Source of the DNA: Candidatus Acidiferrum typicum | GTDB lineage: Bacteria; Acidobacteriota; Terriglobia; Acidiferrales; UBA7541 | DNA length: 32,939 nucleotides | NCBI GenBank assembly: GCA_002478115.1 | Contig: DLMH01000187.1 | Location: 1 to 32,939, forward strand | Direction of reading: 5' to 3' | In this document: positions 1 to 6,275 of the stretch, piece after piece | How positions within the stretch are numbered: position 1 is the stretch's first letter | Layout of the letters: the number at the start of each line of letters is the position of its first letter | Position numbers and translations under genes: made by a program | Notes under the pieces: generated by a model | The model's input: the letters and a program-made list of their open reading frames with translations, nothing else | What the model was told of the DNA's origin: nothing | Databases searched by the model: none

Positions 1-20
1 CAAGCTGTGAGAAATGTGGG

Positions 21-1028
21 TTAATCCTTTTTCGCAGTTGACATGGAACAGGTGCCTATCTGGTGCGGATAAAGCAGGCTCGCATGCTTCCAATGCTTAC
101 GACCTTCTCTCGAGAGAGCGATGTCCAACGAGGTGGCGTTCTCTGAAGCGGGCGTGGTCTGGACCGTTAAGACAGGGTTTTCCAACATGCTTTTGTAAAA
201 CTCAATCAATTCCTCGGAAATGGACCTGTTGAGCAGATCCAGATTGCCCAGTACAAAGTGTCCCGTTTGATCAATTATGATGGGGCCAAAAGCACTTCCG
301 CCAGACTTGTAAACGAGTTCAAGAAAATCCTTGGCCGATGAGGACACCTCCTGGGTTTGACTACTCATATAGTCTCGATGTTGAAAAAACAGCGCAAATA
401 CCCTGGCCATGGACGGAGTAAGCATTTTCAGGATTTCGTCCGCGTGCGCCTTGCTCACGTTATCTCCACCATCAGTGATCACAAAAAGGGAGTCGGCGGA
501 TGTCGGTGAACCAATGAGATGGAATCCCGTCTTGAGCGCGTCAAAGAGAGCGGTTCGGCCATGAACATTTCGCTTTCTGAACTCGGGATCATCAGAAATT
601 TCCTGAAGCCTGCGGTGCACAGCACCCCGGTCCCGCGAAAAATCAATCGTTTCCAGGATGTGGTCGGAGAATAACACCAGGGCGAACTGGGTGTTTGTTG
701 CGCTTACACCCGCCACGTGACTCACAAATTCGGTGACCACATTCCATGTGCTCTGGCTGGAACCTCCCGCCATGCTGCTACTCAGATCCAAGAGGATGAC
801 AACTCGACGCAATCGGCTATCTGGCTGGATGGAGATCCCCTTTACGTCGAAAGTGTGGGATTTCAATGCAATATCGGAAACACCGAAGCCGTTCAAAAAG
901 GTGGCATCCGGGCCAACGAGTGAAATAGGGAGTAAACGCGGCTCGCAGGGTTCACCTTGGGCGGCAACCTGGTTTTGCGTGCTGAGAACAACAACCATTA
1001 GTCCGAGAAGAATGCGCAACCGTCTCAT
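21..1028 (-). CDS. Secreted VWA-domain protein (VWFA-related, Acidobacteria type)
   Basis: Predicted 335-residue exported protein with one von Willebrand factor A domain. The N-terminus is a signal peptide (MRRLRILLGL followed by a hydrophobic run, cleavage near VAAQ, about residue 24). The metal-ion-dependent adhesion site looks complete: DLSSS at about residues 81-85, the threonine in GRTALFDAL (about 149) and the aspartate in ITDGGDN (about 175). Secreted single-domain VWA proteins of this kind are strongly expanded in Acidobacteriota; they probably bind proteins or surfaces through the metal site, but the partner is unknown. The open frame continues 54 codons further upstream. I chose the ATG at 1028 because the signal peptide begins there and a GAGA element lies about 8 bases before it. 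The gene stands alone. The family call is firm, the role is not. Confidence 0.85.
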   Translation of the reverse strand: MRRLRILLGLMVVVLSTQNQVAAQGEPCEPRLLPISLVGPDATFLNGFGVSDIALKSHTFDVKGISIQPDSRLRRVVILLDLSSSMAGGSSQSTWNVVTEFVSHVAGVSATNTQFALVLFSDHILETIDFSRDRGAVHRRLQEISDDPEFRKRNVHGRTALFDALKTGFHLIGSPTSADSLFVITDGGDNVSKAHADEILKMLTPSMARVFALFFQHRDYMSSQTQEVSSSAKDFLELVYKSGGSAFGPIIIDQTGHFVLGNLDLLNRSISEELIEFYKSMLENPVLTVQTTPASENATSLDIALSREGRKHWKHASLLYPHQIGTCSMSTAKKD

Positions 1029-1315
1029 ATTACGTCTCAAGTAACATAACGGCCGTTCCGTCGCAAGTGGGACTTCCTCCTCATAACGAAGGAAATCATC
1101 CGGAATTTCCATTTTGACTTCCCGGCCGACCGATAACGTACACCCGGCCCAGTCCATCTGCAATGCTCCGGTAAGGTTCTGTGAGTGCAAAGCGGACTGC
1201 CACCAGTTTCCTGTCGACCACAGGGTTTCCTATCAACCAGCGGCCCTGGTGCCCAATCAACGCGGTTACCGGAGAAGTGGTTTTTCACATCCCAGAACAC
1301 CCCGAACATCCACTA
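1029..1315. other. Gap between VWA gene and repeat copy A; unassigned open frame
   Basis: No convincing gene. On the minus strand a frame of 62 codons without ATG runs from 1284 to 1096 (a TTG lies at 1260). Its translation contains protein-like stretches such as IGNPVVDRKLVAVRFALTEP, and the charged sequence MEIPDDFLRYEEEV follows in another frame. This may be the remains of a coding region broken by frameshifts, or chance in GC-rich DNA. I do not recognise a family. Confidence 0.3.
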
Positions 1316-1413
1316 CCGCGGCCTTTGCGCAATTGACGGCAATGACCCAGGCCACCACGCCATTCCGATGCGGCCGGGACAACCCAGCCGCACGGCGCTG
1401 GGAGCGGCTGCGC
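1316..1413 (+). repeat. Repeat copy A: duplicate of the methyltransferase promoter and first codons
   Basis: This 98-base stretch aligns without gaps to 5246-5343, with 84 of 98 bases identical by my count. The first 25 bases (1316-1340 against 5246-5270) are identical. Weaker similarity continues upstream: both copies have GCGG(A/T)TACCGG, at 1262 and 5221. The copy stops within a few bases of the glycosidase stop codon at 1417, which suggests a rearrangement breakpoint. Confidence 0.85.
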
Positions 1414-1415
1414 GC
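1368..1415 (+). pseudogene. Truncated 5' end of a second methyltransferase gene
   Basis: The ATG at 1368 opens a reading frame beginning MRPGQPSRTALGAAAR. It matches the start of the intact methyltransferase at 5298 (MQPGEPSRTALGAAAH) at 13 of 16 positions. After that the similarity ends and the rest of the enzyme is missing; the following bases belong to the end of the convergent glycosidase gene. The -10 element seen in front of the intact gene is also destroyed here (CACGCC at the matching place), so the fragment is probably silent. Confidence 0.7.
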
Positions 1416-1416
1416 C

Positions 1417-4107
1417 CTACTCCGGGAGCTTCGTCTGGCCGGTGATGCTGAAGGCTGATTCCACAACGGGAGCGGCTGTGCCAGGCTGACCGCCGCCGAT
1501 CGAGAGGCTGTAGGAGCCCGGAGCGATGATGCGGTCACCGCTCTCATTGACGTAGCTGAGGTCGCGCGGGTTGAGGGCCAGGCGGACGTGCGCAGTCCCG
1601 CCAGCGCGAATGTGCACGCGCGTGAAGCCGCGAAGTGCGCGGATGGGCGCGCCGGAAAGTTTGGGAAAGGTCACGTACAGCTCGACAACTTCGTCACCGT
1701 CGTGCTTGCTGGTGTTCTTCACATCAGCATCAACGTTGAGCGGATCGCCAGCCTTTACGTTTTTCGCGGAAAGTTTGACCTTGCTGTAGGCAAACTTCGA
1801 GTAGCTGAGGCCGTAACCAAAGGGATAGAGCGGCGTGCCGGTGAAGTAGCGGTAGGTCCGGTTCGCCATCGAGTAGTCCTCAAAGGGCGGAAGCTGGTCG
1901 AGGCCCGTGTAAAAGGTGACCGGGAGACGACCGGAGGGGTTATTGGCGCCGGCAAGAGTCTGCGCGATGGCCGCGCCGCCCTCCTCGCCGGAGTACCACG
2001 CTTCGAGTATGGCGTTTGCGTGCTCCTTCACCCAGTTCACGCTGAGGGCGCTGCCGTTCATTAACACCACTACCAGCGGCTTGCCCGTCGAGGCCACGCC
2101 TTCGAGCAAAACCTGCTCGGGCTTGGGCAGGTCGAGGCTGGTGCGATCGCCGCCTTTGAAACCATCTTCGCTCACCTGCATCTCCTCGCCCTCAAGCTCG
2201 CTGGTGATGCCTACCACGGCCACCACAACATCCGCGTCGTTCGCTGCTGCAAGGGCTTCCGGCGCAGGCCGCGTTTCCAGCTTGGACCACACCAGGCGGG
2301 TCGCCGTGCTGTCGCCCTGACCAAGGCCGTACTCGACCTTTAATGCGTAAGGCTTGCCTTGCTCCAGGTGCACGTGGGCAAGCTTGGTTTCTACACCGTT
2401 GGTGTGGAATGCCATCGTCACAACCTTGCCATCGAGCAAGACGCGGAAGAAGCCGTCGCCGCGAAGACCGAAGTTGTACTCGCCGGTTGCTTGCGGAGTA
2501 AGGGTCGCTTCCCAACTTACGATGAGCGAATTCTTCCCGGCAACCTCAGGCGGCAACGGGCCCGTAGGTACGCCGATGCCCGGCTCAATGCGGCTGGCGA
2601 GCGGCGATGGCGGGGCTGCCGAGCCCGGAAGTGCCAACATGTCGCCCATGGAGAAGTAGGTGGCGCGGACGCCCGGTTTGCCGTCGGTGCTCAGCAGTTC
2701 GGCAGGCACGGGCGAAGCATCCTTGTTCAGGAACTGTGTGCCGGGCACAAAGCGGATTTGCGCGCCGGGAAACTCCGCCCGCAGGCCGTCCAGAACGGAG
2801 ACGGAATGGGTCGGAATCCCGTTGTAGTTGCCCAGGAGCACCGGCGTCTGGTTGGCCAGGGGGCCGACCACGGCAATCTTCACGCCCGAGGTCTTCAATG
2901 GGAGAGTGCCGTCATTCTTCAGAAGCACCATCGACTCATTGGCCAGTTTGCGGGCCAAAGCGCGATGCTCGGGGCCGTCCAGCAGCTTCTCGTCGATCTT
3001 CGAGTACGGCACGATCTCCGGCGGATCGAACATGCCCAGCTTCATGCGCGCGGTGAAGAGCCGCCGGAGGGCCACGTCGATGTCGCTCTCTTTCAGGAAA
3101 CCTTGCTTCACGGCCTGGATATAGGGCGCGTAGTCGTGGTCGTCGGTCACTTTGGCGACAAAGTCGATGCACTCGTTGTCCATGCCGCGTTTCAGGCTGA
3201 TGGCCGATGCCTCGGCCTGTGTCGGTGTGAAGTGGTGACCGTCGAAGATGTTGCGCACCGCCCCGCAATCCGACACCACGTAGCCCTTAAAGCCCCACTT
3301 GCCCCGCAACTGGTCCTCCAGCAGGAACTCGTTGGCGCAGGCCGGCTGGCCGTTGATGGAGTTGTAGGCGCACATGACAGAGTCCGCCTTGCCCTCGGTC
3401 ACCGTGGCGCGAAACGCCGGCAGGTAGGTGTCCAGCATGTCGTGTTTGCTGACAGGCACATCCGCCGCGTGGCGCGTAGTCTCCGGCCCACTGTGCACGG
3501 CAAAGTGCTTGGGAGTTGAAATCGTGCGGTAGTAGCGCGGGTCGTCGCCCTGCATGCCGGTGACAAAGGCCACGCCCATGCGCGCGGTCAGGAAGGGATC
3601 TTCCCCATACGTCTCCTGGCCGCGGCCCCAGCGCGGATCGCGGAAGATGTTAATGTTCGGCGCCCAGAAGTCCAGGCCCTCAAAAATGTTGCTGTGGCCC
3701 ATGCGCACCGCCTGTGCATGCATGATGCGACCCTCGGTGCTGATAGCCACGGCCATCGTGTGGATAGCGGGCGCGTCGAAGGTGGAGGCCAGGCCAATCG
3801 GCTCGGGAAACTCGGTCGTGCCATTCAGCAGCACGCCGTGCAGCGACTCGCTCCACCAGTCATAGGCCGGAACTTGCAGACGCGGGATAGCGCGAGCCTG
3901 ATTCACGAGCTGCGAGGCCTTTTCTTCCAGCGTCATGCGGGAAATCAAATCATTCACACGCTGCTCGATGGGCAGGGCAGGATTGAGGTAGGGTGCATTG
4001 GAAGGAGGCGTGACAGCCTGGGCAGACAGGCGCGACGGCGCAACGGCAAATCCTGCCAGTATGACAGCGACAATCGCAAAGTATTTCGTGAATTGAATCG
4101 ATTGCAT
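1417..4107 (-). CDS. Secreted glycoside hydrolase family 3 with PA14 domain (beta-xylosidase/beta-glucosidase type)
   Basis: 896-residue exported exo-glycosidase that should release terminal beta-linked sugars from plant-type oligosaccharides. The order is: signal peptide (about 1-30, ending LSAQA); GH3 (alpha/beta)8 barrel with WWSESLHGV (about 84-92), the STPKHFAVH motif (about 197-205) and the nucleophile Asp280 in GYVVSDCGAV; the second alpha/beta GH3 domain, interrupted by a PA14 module at roughly 460-610 (RATYFSMG onward); and a C-terminal fibronectin-III-like domain (VVELYVTFP to SIGGG). The WWxExLHG and SDCGA motifs resemble bacterial and fungal beta-xylosidases more than typical beta-glucosidases, but the substrate cannot be fixed from sequence. 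The frame is open 104 codons further upstream, but those codons are an IS relic. The ATG at 4107 has an AGGAGAG site about 5 bases before it and begins the signal peptide. Confidence 0.92.
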   Translation of the reverse strand: MQSIQFTKYFAIVAVILAGFAVAPSRLSAQAVTPPSNAPYLNPALPIEQRVNDLISRMTLEEKASQLVNQARAIPRLQVPAYDWWSESLHGVLLNGTTEFPEPIGLASTFDAPAIHTMAVAISTEGRIMHAQAVRMGHSNIFEGLDFWAPNINIFRDPRWGRGQETYGEDPFLTARMGVAFVTGMQGDDPRYYRTISTPKHFAVHSGPETTRHAADVPVSKHDMLDTYLPAFRATVTEGKADSVMCAYNSINGQPACANEFLLEDQLRGKWGFKGYVVSDCGAVRNIFDGHHFTPTQAEASAISLKRGMDNECIDFVAKVTDDHDYAPYIQAVKQGFLKESDIDVALRRLFTARMKLGMFDPPEIVPYSKIDEKLLDGPEHRALARKLANESMVLLKNDGTLPLKTSGVKIAVVGPLANQTPVLLGNYNGIPTHSVSVLDGLRAEFPGAQIRFVPGTQFLNKDASPVPAELLSTDGKPGVRATYFSMGDMLALPGSAAPPSPLASRIEPGIGVPTGPLPPEVAGKNSLIVSWEATLTPQATGEYNFGLRGDGFFRVLLDGKVVTMAFHTNGVETKLAHVHLEQGKPYALKVEYGLGQGDSTATRLVWSKLETRPAPEALAAANDADVVVAVVGITSELEGEEMQVSEDGFKGGDRTSLDLPKPEQVLLEGVASTGKPLVVVLMNGSALSVNWVKEHANAILEAWYSGEEGGAAIAQTLAGANNPSGRLPVTFYTGLDQLPPFEDYSMANRTYRYFTGTPLYPFGYGLSYSKFAYSKVKLSAKNVKAGDPLNVDADVKNTSKHDGDEVVELYVTFPKLSGAPIRALRGFTRVHIRAGGTAHVRLALNPRDLSYVNESGDRIIAPGSYSLSIGGGQPGTAAPVVESAFSITGQTKLPE

Positions 4108-4311
4108 CGATCTCTCCTGTGCTACAAGAAACTTTTCAGACGGAAAACATCTGGTACGGCCCCGCTGGCGACCGTGTGGCTCGACCAACCCGAGTTTTTG
4201 TGCCGGTTTCGCTGAGCGAGAGTACATCACATTGACCAGATCGGCTTGCTTGCAGCAACTCCAGGGCAAGTTGCCGGCCGATTGTAATCCAATCAGAGCG
4301 TGACCACCCGC

Positions 4312-4434
4312 AATCTCATCGGCGAATTCGTTTGGCGTTTTCTTGCCGAAAGCCTTGGGAGGCCGGCGCTCGCTGGATTCACCTCGCCAAGTCTCCACGA
4401 TTTGCTGCGCCTCCGTCAACGAGTAAAAGACATC
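4312..4434 (-). pseudogene. Relic of IS3-family transposase (OrfB C-terminus)
   Basis: About 41 codons on the minus strand, starting just after a TAG, read DVFYSLTEAQQIVETWR and continue ERRPPKAFGKKTPNEF. This is the conserved C-terminal tail of IS3-family integrase-type transposases (usual form: FxSLxEAQxxIExWRxxYNxxRPHxxLGxxTPxEF). The rest of the DDE domain, OrfA and the terminal repeats are not visible. The relic is in the same frame as the glycosidase downstream, so automatic start prediction could wrongly add it to that protein. Confidence 0.7.
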
Positions 4435-4777
4435 CTACTGGACCCGAGACCTGATTAACGCATCAAGTGGTTTTCACTCCCCGGTCGAACGAAACTGGGA
4501 ATGAGGCCTTGCTTGGTGTGCCAGAGGGTGCCAATGGTGCTGGCACAAAGGTACCAGCGCATACACACCTTTTTCGGTACTGGCCCTCTATTCCCAGGGC
4601 AGCGTGCAAAACCTAAGATCAAGCCAGATGTGGGATCGCCTAGGAGTGGTTACGCCGGTGCTATCGCTGATCTACTTGGCCGCGGCGTACCTGCGCGTTA
4701 CGCATCGTAAACCAACGGACGCCACAGGGGTTTAGAAGGCCAGGCCAAATCATCCGACTGAAGAGCTACGAACCGCC
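4435..4777. other. Gene-poor gap upstream of PilZ gene
   Basis: No recognisable gene. A plus-strand frame is open for 76 codons between stops at 4502-4504 and 4733-4735. Its only ATG (4628) would give a 35-residue peptide with a hydrophobic stretch (GVVTPVLSLIYLAAAYL). No good ribosome-binding site precedes it and I recognise no family. The gap may hold further IS debris. Confidence 0.3.
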
Positions 4778-5176
4778 ATGGGAATAGTGCATTTCCGCAG
4801 AATCGAACGCCGTCGTACCGCACGGGTAGCGTTGTCCGTGGACCTTATCGTACACGGGGAGACGGCCACCAACGGGGCCTTTAAGGCCGAAGCACGCACC
4901 CTTTCCGTGAGCAAGCACGGAGGGATGATGGTGCTGGAGCCAGAGGTAACGATTGGGCAAAAGCTGCTGTTGATTAACGCGAACGCCGGACTGAAATCGG
5001 AATGCATTGTGGTGTCGGCGAAGCTGACGCGCGATGGCAAACGAAATGTCGCATTTGAGTTTGCGTCGGCCGAGGTCAATTTCTGGAAGATGTGGTTCCC
5101 GGCGGCAGGGGCGAAGCCCATTCGCCGGGCCGTGCAATCGGCGTTTCGGCCGCTTCCTGCGACAAAGATGGGATGA
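4778..5176 (+). CDS. PilZ-domain protein
   Basis: 132-residue cytoplasmic protein that looks like a single stand-alone PilZ domain, the common c-di-GMP receptor fold. The N-terminal arginine motif is present (ERRRTAR, residues about 10-16). The second motif, normally (D/N)xSxxG, reads SVSKHGG here, so the Asp/Asn is replaced by Ser. PilZ proteins with such drifted second motifs are common in Acidobacteriota and may bind c-di-GMP weakly or not at all. The start ATG at 4778 is chosen because the arginine motif follows directly; the upstream GAAGAG is rather far (about 12 bases). It is a single gene; the next plus-strand gene begins 121 bases on and has its own promoter. Confidence 0.7.
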   Translation: MGIVHFRRIERRRTARVALSVDLIVHGETATNGAFKAEARTLSVSKHGGMMVLEPEVTIGQKLLLINANAGLKSECIVVSAKLTRDGKRNVAFEFASAEVNFWKMWFPAAGAKPIRRAVQSAFRPLPATKMG

Positions 5177-5245
5177 TAAGCCGACATCCCCAACGGATGA
5201 ACTGGTTCCTAAGTCTTGACGCGGATACCGGAAACTGACACAGTG

Positions 5246-5343
5246 CCGCGGCCTTTGCGCAATTGACGGCGATAAGCCAGACCCCTAAGCTTTTCCGATG
5301 CAGCCAGGAGAACCAAGCCGCACTGCGCTGGGAGCGGCTGCGC
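5246..5343 (+). repeat. Repeat copy B: promoter and first codons of the methyltransferase
   Basis: This is the partner of 1316-1413 (84 of 98 bases identical, no gaps). It holds the putative promoter and the first 15 codons of the intact methyltransferase. The two copies are in direct orientation about 3.9 kb apart. Confidence 0.85.
5263..5291 (+). promoter_or_regulatory. Putative promoter of the methyltransferase, leaderless
   Basis: The -35-like TTGACG (5263-5268) is separated by exactly 17 bases from a -10-like TAAGCT (5286-5291). Only six bases lie between the -10 and the ATG at 5298, so transcription would start at or next to the start codon. This fits the lack of any ribosome-binding site. 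The truncated copy at 1316-1413 keeps TTGACG but has CACGCC at the -10 position. Confidence 0.45.
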
Positions 5344-6143
5344 ATCGCGCCGTCCACCAAGTGCTGGAGCGCGGCAGCATCTTCGCGGACCCGCTGGCCG
5401 TGCGCATCCTGGGCGCGGACGCCGAAGCGGCTATCCGCGATGCGGAAAACAATCCCTCCCGGCGAATGCTGCGCCTGTTCATTGCCGTGAGAACGCGTTT
5501 TGCCGAGGATGCTTTGGCGGCTGCCGTCGCACGCGGTGCCCGCCAGTTGGTGGTGCTTGGGGCGGGCCTCGACACCTTCGCCTATCGCAACGCCTTCGGG
5601 GAAAGCCTGCACGTCTTCGAGGTGGATCACCCGGCGACACAAGCGTGGAAGCGCCAGCGGCTTGCCGAGGCGGCGATCCCGCTGCCCCACACGCTCACCT
5701 TCGCTCCGATCGATTTCGAGCGGGAGACTTTGGCGGAGGGCCTTGCCGCCGCCGGCTTCGATCCCGCGAAGCAATCGTTCTTCACCTGGCTGGGGGTCGC
5801 GCCTTATCTAACAGAGCAGGCTGTTTTCTCGACGCTCGGCTTCATCGCACGCCTGCCGGGGGGCGCCCACGTCGTGTTCGATTACGGCAATCCCCGGGCT
5901 TCGGGCAGCGACCGGGATAGATACGCCGCCGCTCAAGAAGCCCTTGCCACGCGCGTCGCCTCGATAGGAGAAGCCTTCAGGAGTTATTTTGAAACAGATG
6001 CGCTGCACGCCGAACTGATGGCCCTCGGCTTTCGCGAAGTCGAGGATCTCGGCCCGGCCTTGATCCGCGAGCGCTACTTTGTGAACCGCGGAGGCTTTTT
6101 GCCCGACCGGGGCGGCCATATCGTGCGCGCGACGACGGTGTGA
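5298..6143 (+). CDS. Class I SAM-dependent methyltransferase (TIGR00027 / LCMT-like family)
   Basis: 281-residue cytoplasmic enzyme expected to move a methyl group from S-adenosylmethionine to a small molecule or carboxyl group. The SAM-binding motif I is QLVVLGAGLDTFAYR (about residues 83-97). The acidic residue that binds the ribose is in VFEVDHPATQ. The family-typical GVAPYLTEQAV (normally GVxxYLxxxAV) lies in the middle. These features match the leucine carboxyl methyltransferase-like group (PF04072). The substrate is not known. The start at 5298 is the first in frame; it has no Shine-Dalgarno sequence but a promoter sits directly in front. The first 15 codons and upstream region are duplicated at 1316-1413. 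It converges with the transglutaminase gene. Confidence 0.85.
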   Translation: MQPGEPSRTALGAAAHRAVHQVLERGSIFADPLAVRILGADAEAAIRDAENNPSRRMLRLFIAVRTRFAEDALAAAVARGARQLVVLGAGLDTFAYRNAFGESLHVFEVDHPATQAWKRQRLAEAAIPLPHTLTFAPIDFERETLAEGLAAAGFDPAKQSFFTWLGVAPYLTEQAVFSTLGFIARLPGGAHVVFDYGNPRASGSDRDRYAAAQEALATRVASIGEAFRSYFETDALHAELMALGFREVEDLGPALIRERYFVNRGGFLPDRGGHIVRATTV

Positions 6144-6179
6144 GGGCGGCAAGCCACCTTTTTGTGTTTGTTGTCGTTT

Positions 6180-6222
6180 GAGATTCTTCGGAGCGCAGAC
6201 GACGCGCCCCTCAGAATGACAG
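6180..6222 (-). repeat. Dispersed repeat, TGTCATTCTGAG type
   Basis: Read on the minus strand the sequence begins TGTCATTCTGAG and ends CGAAGAATCTC, with a short GC-rich middle. It is the same kind of element as 18585-18613 (TGTCATCCCGAGCGAAGCGAGGGATCTGC). It lies between two convergent genes, a usual site for such intergenic repeats. Confidence 0.55.
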
Positions 6223-6275
6223 AGTGCTGCACCGTTTGAATTAGGGGCAAAATTGCATCTCGTGTGAAAGTCCGG

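Noticed and set aside
2359..3519. Long plus-strand open frame (386 codons) opposite the glycosidase
   Set aside because: It is antisense to an intact, motif-complete GH3 gene. The product is rich in Arg, Gly, His and Val with no recognisable domain, as expected from GC-rich codon shadowing.
5076..5774. Minus-strand frame of 232 codons across PilZ and methyltransferase genes
   Set aside because: It runs opposite two plausible genes and through repeat copy B. The apparent match to the minus strand of copy A comes from the DNA repeat, not from a conserved protein.
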